Source: Oopsacas minuta (taxonomy: Eukaryota > Porifera > Hexactinellida > Lyssacinosida > Leucopsacidae). From it: a DNA stretch of 64,000 nucleotides. The DNA is taken from contig JAKMXF010000343.1 of the NCBI GenBank assembly GCA_024704765.1, forward strand, positions 806,001 through 870,000, in the 5' to 3' direction. Below are positions 42,822 to 53,725 of this stretch, piece by piece; positions within the stretch are counted from its first letter, which is position 1; the number at the start of each line of letters is the position of its first letter. The notes below the pieces were generated by a model. The model did not search any database, was not told where the DNA came from, and saw nothing but the letters and a program-made list of their open reading frames with translations. A program made the translations under genes and the position numbers.

Positions 42822-44991
42822 CAGGCATGTACAACCCCCGGCCCGCATAGGACAAAACTTATGGAATATATAATCGCCCACATCCTTATTTTATTAACCC
42901 ATAATTGATATTTTCAATTTCTATATTAGATATTTTGGATATTTAATCAATTTCCTGAATATCCATATTACATGACTGATATGGCTGCTAAGCGAAGAAA
43001 AATTGACTTTGAATGTCGTGCATTCAATGATAAATGGACTGAAGAATATTTTTTATTTTTCAAGAAGACAGACCATTTGTCTTATTTGTCCTCAATCAGT
43101 AGCTGTAATCAAGGAACACAACATTAAGCGACACTATATGCTAAAACATGCTGATAAATATGACAGATTCACGCTTAATTTACGAAAGGAAAAAGTTGAA
43201 AGTCTCAAAATATCTCCTCCAGGCACAGCAAGCTATATTTACAAAGGTTAACAGAGATGAAGAAGGCGTAGTAAGAGCTAGCTACGCCGTAAGTGAAATT
43301 ATTGCTAAAAATCTCAAGTGTTTCACAGATGGAGAATTTGTTGTGGACTGTATTAAGACTGTCACTGAGATTTCGTGTCCTGAGAGAAGAACTAATTTCC
43401 TAAATCAGTCTGTCCCGTATTACAGAACCTCGAAGGCTAGATGACTTGGCAGAAAATTTAGAAGCATTGTCGATAAAATGTTCAGAAAATTCCAGTGTCT
43501 ATTCCATTTGTCTCGATGAATCTACTGATGTGGGTGATACTGCACAGCTTGCAGTATTTGTCCGAGGTTTATACACTGATTTTAATATCACAGAGGATCT
43601 ATTAGAGTTATGTAGTATGAGAGGTACAACTACTGGAGAATAACTGTTTGCTGAACTGAAAAATTCGTTGCTGAAATATAATTTAACTTTCTCGAAACTC
43701 ATTGGATTAACTACGAACGGTGCTCCCTGTATGTTGGGAAAGAGAAAGGGCGTAGTTACGCTTGCATTGAGAGAGAGCTATCGATATTAGGTTTAGAATC
43801 CGATCTAATAATATCCATTGCATAATTCACCAGGAAAACATATGCGCTAAACGTCTCCATATGAATAATGTAATGTCTGTTGTTGTAAATACAATAAACT
43901 TCACCCGATCAAAAGCTCTAAATCATAGACAGTTTAAAGAATTCCTGATTGATTAAATGCTGAATATGGCGATGTGACTTATTACAGCGAGGTTCGCTGG
44001 TTAAGTAGGGGAAATTGTTTGAAGAGATTCTACAATCTTTTACATGAAATCCAACTTTTCGCCGAAATGAAAGATCACCATGTGCCTGAATTACAAGATG
44101 AGTCTTGGCAGATGGACTTAACATTTTTGGTGGACATAACAACACACCTTAATGAATTGAATACAAAGCTCCAGGGAAAAAATCAACTTGTCACCCAACT
44201 CTAGGAACATATCAAGGCATTTCAACTTAAACTTCGAATTTGGGAGAGGCAGCTGCTGGAAAATAAGGCTAGTCATTTCCCTTGCCTGGATAAACTTACT
44301 GTAAATGGGACAGCATCAATCAATTTGACCAAATATGCTGAAGAAATAACAATACTTAAAACTGAATTTTCTCATAGGATGGCGAGTTTTGATGTCCACG
44401 AGCAAGATTTCAAAATATTTTCGTCTCCATTCGATATTGATGTTGATCTAGTTCCAGAAAGATACCAAATTGAACTAATAGAACCACAATGTACATCACA
44501 TCTAAGAGAAAAGTTTAGAGATGCTCCCTTAATAGATTTTTTACAAGCAATATTTTCGAAGACAACATTCCCAAAACTTTATTACCATGCACTTAAGATG
44601 GCATGTGTCTTTGGCAGTACCTACATCTGCGAACAATTTTTCTCGAAAATGAAGCTTACTTAAACCAAAACTAGAACCAACCTTACTGACAGACATCTCC
44701 TAAATCAGCTTCGAGTTGCAACATCAACAATCAGACCTGATATTTCAATGATAGTTCACTCCAAGCAGTGTCAAGTATCTCACTAGTTATCATAATTTAG
44801 TTTTTTTACTATAACATTAGGAGCTCTTAATTTATCCTTGTAAGTTGCAAGATAATTTCTAAACATCGACAAGTAATTTAATCTGATAAATATATAGTTA
44901 TTACAAATTGTGAATAAAAATTAACACCCGGCCCGCAACATAGTTTGAATATCGTATTATGGCCCACTTCTCGAAAGGTTGTACATGCCTG
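42822..44991 (+). mobile_element. hAT (Charlie/Buster-like) element, 2.2 kb
   Basis: The TIR CAGGCATGTACAACC is identical at both ends (left 42822; complement of the right end at 44991). The 8-bp flanks CTGTAGAG and GTCTATAT agree only at four positions but both fit nTnTAnAn, so the duplication is decayed or the flank has been rearranged. Confidence 0.8.
42981..44786 (+). pseudogene. GTF2IRD2/ZBED-type hAT transposase, broken
   Basis: Order: MAAKRRKIDFECRAFNDKWT (N-terminal basic/aromatic start); BED finger TICLICPQSVAVIKEHNIKR..HYMLKH; ASYAVSEIIAKNLKCFTDGE; SVYSICLDESTDVGDTAQLA (catalytic-region aspartate, about 43510); YSEVRWLSRGNCLKRFYNLL; MDLTFLVDITTHLNELNTKL; and CVFGSTYICEQFFSKMKLT (dimerisation region, about 44600). 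The protein resembles the Charlie8-derived half of vertebrate GTF2IRD2. At least five frameshifts or stops. Related to, but clearly older than, the pair at 46299 and 49200. Confidence 0.85.
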
Positions 44992-46290
44992 GTCTATATG
45001 GTAATTCAAAGAACTAACTAATATTATTATTACAGTATTATAAATAATGATATCTATAAATCCTTATATATATCATAAATGAGGATGCTTTGACCAATCT
45101 GGTTTGCTTTAGCCCAAATATTGAACATTTCAAAAGTTTTTATTTGATTCAGGATTAATTTCAAATAAATTTTTAGATGATTACACAAAAATTGGAGAAT
45201 TAAAAACTGTATATTTTTTGAAATTTGGATATTAATCAAGGCAAGAATTGACAGATTCACTAAGAAAAGCTGCATAGCTCTAAGAGAAGAAGCTCTAATA
45301 ATTTGGATAGATAATATATTCATACACTTCTGCTATCCTTTTGAATACGAAGAATTTAGTGCTGAAGATATCAGCACTAAATTGAACATCGAATAGCGAA
45401 CATAGGTCTATCGTAATTTCATATACAATTAAATCAATTGGTGAGTATGTTGTTAGCGTTGCGCAGCGACATAGAAAGCTGAGATTCATATACAATGGGC
45501 TAATAGGACAAAATGACGATTTAAAATTCAAACCAGATGCTATTCTGCACACCTAGCAAGTTCACAGGCTTGTCAGTCAGCCACCCACCTTTAGAATGCT
45601 TGAAGGACGTGGAACATTGTCAATCTTGAGAAAGCTAGTATGATTACAAATAAGATATAACAGAAAACAATACAAATTGATGATGTACCTGTCACATTGT
45701 ATCGTTGTTGGCTCCTAGAAAAATAAGAGATAAATATACAAAGAATGAATCAGGTGAATGCCATAGGAGAAATGGAACGCATTTGGAATTGTCGATTTCC
45801 TTCTCTATGAACCAGGTTGCATTGCAATCAGGGTATTATCTAAGCGGGTGCGGCGCGGCTATAGTAGCATGAAGGAAGTAGATCTATAGGTGTACGAAAA
45901 TTGGACAAGATACCTATGTAGAAAGTCATGATAATTATATCGTTAAGACATATAGTCAGGTGGTAGAACTTTTTAGAAGGTGAGTAACTTCATCGAAGTT
46001 CAGGGCTGTGATGTGCACTCAGTTCATGTGTCAATTTTGGACACAATTTCAAGGTGTTAAATGAATATAAGTCAACGAGTTTGAATCGAAACAGATGTAT
46101 ACTCGTAATCAGTGAAAGATTTCACGTCGTTTGAATGGCCACTTGAAAATGTTAAATAGTTTGTCACAGCAACACAGAACTATCTCATGGATGTGACAAC
46201 ATTCCATCCCCCAATTTTGTGAAAAAATAATCGATTTACCCATTATTCGAAGCAGCAGGGTTAGTTGAGCTAATTATGCATATATCTACA
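44992..46290. other. Gene-free intron stretch
   Basis: No coding region recognised. A dispersed repeat shared with 10471-10594 lies at 46105-46215. Confidence 0.45.
46105..46215 (+). repeat. Dispersed repeat, copy B
   Basis: GTAATCAGTGAAAGATTTCA and following bases parallel the repeat at 10471-10594, ending at ACATTCCATC. Type unknown. Confidence 0.6.
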
Positions 46291-46580
46291 CCATAAATCA
46301 GGAGGCCCCAAACTGCAGCCCGCAAAAGCCTAATATGCGTCCCGCCAAAGAATATTGGCCAATTGAAATATTTAGCTCTTCGTCCATTTACACTTTTGTT
46401 GGAAGCTAATCTATAGTTGACTGATAGAAATAATTATTTGTTTTCGACGCTTTTAAGCTGACAATATCATATTAGAAGCCTAAAACTTATTAGAAAGGAT
46501 TCTGTTCTTTCAATTTCATATTTATATCTAATTGCTATCAATTTTCTGATTCCACAAAATTTAGAAAGTACAAATATAGA

Positions 46581-48646
46581 ATGTCAATCCCGAAAAAGTG
46601 AAAAATCGAGGAAGAACATCGAGGATTTAAAGATAGATGGACAGAAACTTATTTTTGTATACAAAATAGAGATAAAAGTGTCTTGTTTGATTTGCAATGA
46701 GGCAATTTCGGTTTTTAAAGAGCGTAACATTCGTAAGCATTACGATACAAAGCTTAAAGTAGATTACGAGCAATTTACAGAAAACCTACGTGCAGGTAAT
46801 ATTACAACACATTTTATCAGTACAGAGGTAGCGGAAACAGTTCAAATGTTTTTGTTCATGCTTGTCTGACCTTTCAGTGTGCACCGCCCCTGTAGTAGAT
46901 ATCGGATAAATGTGCACCGCTTCTAGCGTGGAATTAGTACATAGTAAAGTAGTAACTTAATGTCTGAGTGCAATATATTATAACCGACTTTCCCTCTCTA
47001 CTCTGAGTGTTTTAGTTTAAAGTACAATGTTTTATCAATTTTCTTTCTTAGACAAACTCGAATATTTAAAAAGGAATCGATTATCTCAAATGAACTTATT
47101 CAAAAAGAAAGTGAATGAAGATTCTGCCACTATTTTTGCGACATATTATGTGTCACAGATTATTGCACAAAGTAGTAAACCGTTTTGCGATGGCGAATAT
47201 GTTGAAAAATGCTTACTCAAAGTGGTGGATTGTATATGTCCTGACAAAATGAATTTGTTCGAGGCTGTAAGTTTGTCTGCTAGCATTGTTACACGACGTA
47301 TGGAAGAAATAAGTGACAATCTACGATCACAGTTGTTGAACGTTAAAGATAAATTTGAACGTTTTTCAATTGGGTTAGACGAAAGTTGTGATGTGAGTGA
47401 TACAAGTCAACTTCTAGTTTTTATACGTGGTATTGACAAAGACTTCCATATAACTGAAGAATTAGCTGCTCTACATAGCTTGAAAGGGACTACAACAGGA
47501 CATGATGTTTTCGAAAAACTTCATGAAACATTACGATCCCTGAATCTAGATTGGAAGAAACTCACATCCATTACAACAGATGGGGCCAAAAGTATGGTTG
47601 GAAGGAAGATTGGATTAATTGGACGAATAAATAATCATATGGAGGATGTTGGTACGAATTTTCCCATCGCCCTTCACTGTCTCATTCACCAACAAGCGCT
47701 TTGTGCAAAATCACTTGACTTGGACTGTGTGATGAAGACAGTATTTAAAACAGTAAATTATATCCGTGCACATGCTCTGAACCATCGTCAATTTCAGAGT
47801 TTTTCGAAGGAGGTAGACACAGATTATGACGATGTAATCTACCACAGTGAAGTACGTTGGCTTAGCCGTGGTAAAGTTTGAAGCGATTCTTTGAGCTACG
47901 TAAAGAAAGAGATTATTTCATGACTACAAAGGGGCGTCCAGTAGGTGAACTGTCTGATGGCAAATGGGTATGGCAGCTTGCATTTCTAGCGGATGTCACA
48001 CAGCACCTTAATGATCTCAACTTACGGCTTCAGGGGAAAGGGAAGCTAGTCAATCAAATGTTTTATGACGTTAAATCCTTTGATTCAAAATTATGCCTTT
48101 TTGAAAAAGAACTTTCAACAAGCAATTTGACGCTTTTTAAACTATGCCAATTGTCAAGAATGATGTATCAGTTACCATACCATTTCCCGAATCATGGGCA
48201 AAGATTGCCATTGAATCACTCAAAGAACAGTTCAAACGACGATTTGAAGATTTTTATGCATACTCAAAGGATATTTTAATGTTTGCAGATCCATTTATTG
48301 TTGATGTGGAGGGACTTTGGGAGGATCTGCAATTAGAAATCATAGATCTGCAGTCAAATAACGATCTTAGGTAAAAACTTAGAGAGTTGTTCGCACTGCA
48401 ATTTTATCATACTCTGCCTTCAAGTATTTTCCCGAATGTTTGTGCCCTTGCCATGCGAATGGCTGCTTTATTCGGCAGTACTTATATTTGCGAACAAACC
48501 TTTCCAGAATGAAAATCGTGAAATCCAAAACTCAGTCACGATTGACTGATGGACACCTACATGATTTGCTTCGCCTCAGTGTTTCAAATTTGATTGTAGA
48601 AATAGACCAATTGGTGAAAAGTAAACAGGCTCAGATCGCCAAATGA
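46581..48646 (+). pseudogene. GTF2IRD2/ZBED-type hAT transposase with intron, member 1
   Basis: Start MSIPKK then a stop; BED finger from 46678 (VSCLICNEAISVFKERNIRK..HYD); intron 46796-47051; exon 2 continues DKLEYLKRNRLSQMNLFKKK. A 284-codon frame to 47881 holds FSIGLDESCDVSDTSQLLVF (catalytic-region aspartate), LTSITTDGAKSMVGRKIGLI (second), HCLIHQQALCAK and HSEVRWLSRGKV. A one-base loss at about 47878 leads to KRFFELRKERDYF and WQLAFLADVTQHLNDLNLRL. Another shift at about 48144 follows, then a nonsense TAA at 48372, then ALFGSTYICEQTFSRMKIVK to 48646. The inverted twin shares the same lesions, so neither makes a full transposase. Confidence 0.9.
46796..47051 (+). other. Predicted intron inside the hAT transposase
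   Basis: Donor GCAG|GTAATATT at 46796 and acceptor TTTTCTTTCTTAG ending at 47051 with a strong pyrimidine tract. Removing these 256 bases joins ..FTENLRA to DKLEYLKRN in frame through a split aspartate codon, giving the continuous sequence expected for this family, whereas reading through meets stops. The same intron is at 52363-52618 in the twin. Confidence 0.75.
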
Positions 48647-48851
48647 TACTCAACATATAGTTATAATTACAATGGTGTGTCTTGTAATTGATAATAGTCA
48701 ATTAAAATTAGATTATTTAAAGCTGGGTTAAAAAGAAAATGTATATCTATCTGCAGTTGAAATATTATATTATTAGTGTTGCGACCGCGAACAAGTTCAT
48801 ATAACTAATGTGGCCCTCGATTGAGAAAGGTTGGGGACCCCTGCCCTATAC

Positions 48852-49191
48852 AAGGTCACCTGTACAAAACGGGCACTTAAAACATTCCCCTTCGAATTTC
48901 TATTTTTTACAGTGTTCCCAAATTCCTGACCTCATTACTTTGAACTATTGCAAACCCATCATGACTGTCCAAAACCTCAAAATTCTCAATATTTCGGGAT
49001 ATTTTTTCTAATTTCTTAATACCAGAAGTTAGAATTTCTTAATGACACGATGTATGTATGTATGTATGTGTGTATATAATTCCAGAATTGAATGAAGAAA
49101 CTGAAAACCCGCAGGGCTGATTTTGTATAAAGGAGATATAATTGAAATATTGACCACCGAGCACTATCAAATGAAATTGTACCTTATGTTC
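48852..49191. other. Spacer between the inverted hAT copies
   Basis: 340 bp of unique sequence with no gene. It includes an ATGT microsatellite at about 49051-49078. By the target-duplication argument this segment has been inverted relative to its original orientation. Confidence 0.6.
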
Positions 49192-49385
49192 ATTTATGGC
49201 AGGGGTCCCCAACCTTTCTCAATCGAGGGCCACATTAGTTATATGAACTTGTTCGCGGTCGCAACACTAATAATATAATATTTCAACTGCAGATAGATAT
49301 ACATTTTCTTTTTAACCCAGCTTTAAATAATCTAATTTTAATTGACTATTATCAATTACAATACACACCATTGTAATTATAACTA

Positions 49386-50754
49386 CAGTATGTCCAATAA
49401 TTATTGCAACACTAGGGAGATTTCTTAGCGTAACCCAGAAACAATAAATATGAAAGTATATGATCTAATTTTATGTCTACTTGTTGAGAATACACTAAAG
49501 ATTAATATTTGATCTTATTTCCATCGTTTTCTACGACCATCTGACATCTACGCTTCATAGACTTCCAATAGGGTTCCAAAAATTCGGGTGTGAGAGAATC
49601 CCAAATTGTTTGGATACACTTTTCAAGCTCAGCTAGTGATTTGGCATGTTGTTTTACAACTTGATTTTTCAACCAGCCGAATAGATTTTCTATCGGATTA
49701 AGGTCTGGTGATTGACTGAGCCATTGAAATACATTATTTGGCATTTTTTCTGAGATCCATTGTTGGGCTAATTTTGAACGGTGCTTTGGATCATTATCCT
49801 GAACGAGAAACCATCTATTTCCGTGGAAAGCCTCAGCCTGCGAAAGAAGATGCCATTCAAGGATCTTAACAAAGAATTGTGCATCCAAATTCTGACGAAA
49901 TATGCACAATGGGAAGGTACCGAAAGACGAAAATGCAGCCCATATGTGTATTTTCGGTGAGTGTTTGGTAGTTTTTTGTGATCGTTTTTTTCCAGATTTT
50001 GTCCACATTCGAACCTTCCCACGATTAAGCCAGAAAGAGGCTTCATCTGCAAACACAGCTCTACACCACAGTTTAAATTTGTTTTTCTGTGCCCATTCAA
50101 TTCTGAAGAGACGATTTTTTTTCAGATAGCAATGGAATCTGGACAGGAAATGGCTTAGAGTATTTCAGTTTCTGAAGAGTAAGATGGACTGTACTTTTAC
50201 TGACAGTCAGTTTCTTTGTTTTAGTTATCCTGGTTGTAAGTTTACGTACACTAGTCTCTGGATCCGATTTGATGAACTGAGTAGCTGTATATTTTATTGA
50301 ATTGCCGAGTAAATTTGGTCTACCACCGCCTCTTTTGTGTTTAAGGGTCATATTTGTTTGGAGCCTTTTTTTAACCCTGTAAACTGTCCCTCGATCAACA
50401 TCTAAAATGCGTGAGATTTCAGTAGGTGTATGTTTATCGCCAATCAATAGAGTTTTGATCTTTTCTCTCATCACCTCTTGAGCCATATCAACGCTAAATG
50501 CTAAATTATTCAGCTAAAAGGTAAGAGAATTTTCTAATTTATGATGAAAGGTACTAAATGATGACGTCATGGTAAATAATGACGTCATCCTCATTAGCAA
50601 AAAATATAATCCCATTGTGTTTACTCAGATTTATCTTCAAATAGATACCAATTAACTTTCAATATTAGTACAGTAACTACTACTTATCAACTAGAACTAT
50701 AGCAGTGGTTGAAATAGAAATAATGATGTGTTGCAATAATTATTGGACATACTG
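49386..50754 (-). mobile_element. Tc1-type element, DD35E, inserted in hAT member 2
   Basis: The TIR CAGTATGTCCAATAATTATT is identical at both ends and continues GCAACAC. TA flanks at 49384-49385 and 50755-50756. Because member 1 lacks it, it inserted after the two hAT copies were made. Length 1,369 bp. Confidence 0.94.
49502..50486 (-). pseudogene. Tc1-type DD35E transposase, single frameshift in an A-run
   Basis: The N-terminal 129 codons from 50486: MAQEVMREKIKTLLIGDKHT and EISRILDVDRGTVYRVKKRL (first helix-turn-helix), KRGGGRPNLLG (hook), SVRKLTTRITKTKKLTVSKS (second). The catalytic part, reading into 50056-49502: VFADEASFWLNRGKVRMW (first aspartate), FLVQDNDPKHRSKLAQQW (second) and SQSPDLNPIENLFGWLK (glutamate), with 35 residues between the last two, hence DD35E. 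The only break is at the eight-A run near 50115, where a one-base shift joins LLSEKK to NRLFRIEWAQKNKFKLW. All catalytic residues are present. A programmed slip is possible in principle; a simple indel or sequencing error is more likely. Confidence 0.88.
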
Positions 50755-50767
50755 TATATGTTGAGTA

Positions 50768-52833
50768 TCATTTGGCGATCTGAGCCTGTTTACTTTTCAC
50801 CAATTGGTCTATTTCTACAATCAAATTTGAAACACTGAGGCGAAGCAAATCATGTAGGTGTCCATCAGTCAATCGTGACTGAGTTTTGGATTTCACGATT
50901 TTCATTCTGGAAAGGTTTGTTCGCAAATATAAGTACTGCCGAATAAAGCAGCCATTCGCATGGCAAGGGCACAAACATTCGGGAAAATACTTGAAGGCAG
51001 AGTATGATAAAATTGCAGTGCGAACAACTCTCTAAGTTTTTACCTAAGATCGTTATTTGACTGCAGATCTATGATTTCTAATTGCAGATCCTCCCAAAGT
51101 CCCTCCACATCAACAATAAATGGATCTGCAAACATTAAAATATCCTTTGAGTATGCATAAAAATCTTCAAATCGTCGTTTGAACTGTTCTTTGAGTGATT
51201 CAATGGCAATCTTTGCCCATGATTCGGGAAATGGTATGGTAACTGATACATCATTCTTGACAATTGGCATAGTTTAAAAAGCGTCAAATTGCTTGTTGAA
51301 AGTTCTTTTTCAAAAAGGCATAATTTTGAATCAAAGGATTTAACGTCATAAAACATTTGATTGACTAGCTTCCCTTTCCCCTGAAGCCGTAAGTTGAGAT
51401 CATTAAGGTGCTGTGTGACATCCGCTAGAAATGCAAGCTGCCATACCCATTTGCCATCAGACAGTTCACCTACTGGACGCCCCTTTGTAGTCATGAAATA
51501 ATCTCTTTCTTTACGTAGCTCAAAGAATCGCTTCAAACTTTACCACGGCTAAGCCAACGTACTTCACTGTGGTAGATTACATCGTCATAATCTGTGTCTA
51601 CCTCCTTCGAAAAACTCTGAAATTGACGATGGTTCAGAGCATGTGCACGGATATAATTTACTGTTTTAAATACTGTCTTCATCACACAGTCCAAGTCAAG
51701 TGATTTTGCACAAAGCGCTTGTTGGTGAATGAGACAGTGAAGGGCGATGGGAAAATTCGTACCAACATCCTCCATATGATTATTTATTCGTCCAATTAAT
51801 CCAATCTTCCTTCCAACCATACTTTTGGCCCCATCTGTTGTAATGGATGTGAGTTTCTTCCAATCTAGATTCAGGGATCGTAATGTTTCATGAAGTTTTT
51901 CGAAAACATCATGTCCTGTTGTAGTCCCTTTCAAGCTATGTAGAGCAGCTAATTCTTCAGTTATATGGAAGTCTTTGTCAATACCACGTATAAAAACTAG
52001 AAGTTGACTTGTATCACTCACATCACAACTTTCGTCTAACCCAATTGAAAAACGTTCAAATTTATCTTTAACGTTCAACAACTGTGATCGTAGATTGTCA
52101 CTTATTTCTTCCATACGTCGTGTAACAATGCTAGCAGACAAACTTACAGCCTCGAACAAATTCATTTTGTCAGGACATATACAATCCACCACTTTGAGTA
52201 AGCATTTTTCAACATATTCGCCATCGCAAAACGGTTTACTACTTTGTGCAATAATCTGTGACACATAATATGTCGCAAAAATAGTGGCAGAATCTTCATT
52301 CACTTTCTTTTTGAATAAGTTCATTTGAGATAATCGATTCCTTTTTAAATATTCGAGTTTGTCTAAGAAAGAAAATTGATAAAACATTGTACTTTAAACT
52401 AAAACACTCAGAGTAGAGAGGGAAAGTCGGTTATAATATATTGCACTCAGACATTAAGTTACTACTTTACTATGTACTAATTCCACGCTAGAAGCGGTGC
52501 ACATTTATCCGATATCTACTACAGGGGCGGTGCACACTGAAAGGTCAGACAAGCATGAACAAAAACATTTGAACTGTTTCCGCTACCTCTGTACTGATAA
52601 AATGTGTTGTAATATTACCTGCACGTAGGTTTTCTGTAAATTGCTCGTAATCTACTTTAAGCTTTGTATCGTAATGCTTACGAATGTTACGCTCTTTAAA
52701 AACCGAAATTGCCTCATTGCAAATCAAACAAGACACTTTTATCTCTATTTTGTATACAAAAATAAGTTTCTGTCCATCTATCTTTAAATCCTCGATGTTC
52801 TTCCTCGATTTTTCACTTTTTCGGGATTGACAT
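50768..52833 (-). pseudogene. GTF2IRD2/ZBED-type hAT transposase with intron, member 2
   Basis: Same protein pieces and the same lesions as member 1: the BED finger frame 52545-52736, intron 52363-52618, the 284-codon frame 51533-52387, the one-base loss near 51536, the shift near 51270, the stop at about 51040 and the final frame 50768-50974. The translated pieces are identical to member 1. The reading frame ends just before the nested Tc1 element, so the insertion lies in the 3' non-coding part, close to the terminus at 49200. Confidence 0.9.
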
Positions 52834-53300
52834 TCTATATTTGTACTTTCTAAATTTTGTGGAATCAGAAAATTGATAGCAATTAGATATAAATATGAAA
52901 TTGAAAGAACAGAATCCTTTCTAATAAGTTTTAGGCTTCTAATATGATATTGTCAGCTTAAAAGCGTCGAAAACAAATAATTATTTCTATCAGTCAACTA
53001 TAGATTAGCTTCCAACAAAAGTGTAAATGGACGAAGAGCTAAATATTTCAATTGGCCAATATTCTTTGGCGGGACGCATATTAGGCTTTTGCGGGCTGCA
53101 GTTTGGGGACCCCTGGTATAGGGGGTGGCCGTTAGGCAGGTTTGGTAGTATACACACATACCCACAGATTAAATGTGTTCAAATAGCTTTTGAGTCGTAT
53201 TGCTTCAAGTTCTGTTTACCTAAATTTGTCCTCCGAAAAATGAATTTATGAATTTATGAATTTAGCGCATTATTTGGACTGTAGCATCTCTTTGATATAC

Positions 53301-53670
53301 ATTAGGCCGGATCGAGAAAAGTATAAATCGTCGGTTCAACTTCTACCTATGGGAATTGTTGCCTTTACCATTTTCTAGGAAAATGCGAGACTTAAATTTG
53401 AAAAATATTTCGATTTGACCCTTGCGGTTTTATATTTTTGCTGTGTCACTTTCGAAAATTGATTTTATATTGTCCGAATTTTCAAATTCCTTTGACTTAG
53501 CCCCTTTATATATATTATTTGGTAATAGTAAGTCGCATATTTGCTATTGAATGGTATATTAATCGAATTTCTATGTCCAAGGATACTTAAGTTATCAAGA
53601 TTTCTTTTGCATATTCTATCATACCCCAATATTATTACCCACCCCCCTTTTTTCCGATTATTTGAAAATT
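53301..53670. repeat. Left TIR of the 3.2 kb element
   Basis: 370 bp; pairs with 56142-56507. It contains no coding sequence. The inner end is TCCGATTATTTGAAAATT. Confidence 0.92.
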
Positions 53671-53725
53671 ATTAGCTTTTTTATCTATCGTGGTATATGA
53701 TTCAATTATGTTATATCAAGTATAT

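Larger units (their letters stand above)
46299..48843 (+). mobile_element. hAT element, inverted pair member 1, 2,545 bp
   Basis: The left end CAGGAGGCCCCAAACTGCAG (two changes from its twin) and the complement of the right end CAGGGGTCCCCAACCTTTCT form the TIR. Flanks are CCATAAAT (46291-46298) and CCCTATAC (48844-48851): not a duplication of each other, but each the exact complement of a flank of the twin at 49200-53115. Length equals the twin without its insertion, to the base. Confidence 0.93.
49200..53115 (-). mobile_element. hAT element, inverted pair member 2, interrupted by a Tc1 element
   Basis: Nearly identical to 46299-48843 in reverse orientation. TIR CAGGGGTCCCCAACC at 49200; complement of the right end CAGGGGTCCCCAAACTGCAG at 53115. 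Flanks are ATTTATGG (49192-49199) and GTATAGGG (53116-53123). Subtracting the inserted 1,369-bp element and its TA duplication leaves 2,545 bp, the same length as member 1. The insertion site is the TA in AACTATATGTTG, seen uninterrupted in member 1. Confidence 0.94.

Noticed and set aside
45690-45720. 26-bp micro-exon candidate on the minus strand between TTATTTTTCTAG and GTACAT
   Set aside because: Its length breaks the reading phase between the exons at 63335 and 25068, and the peptide has no MFAP1-like character.
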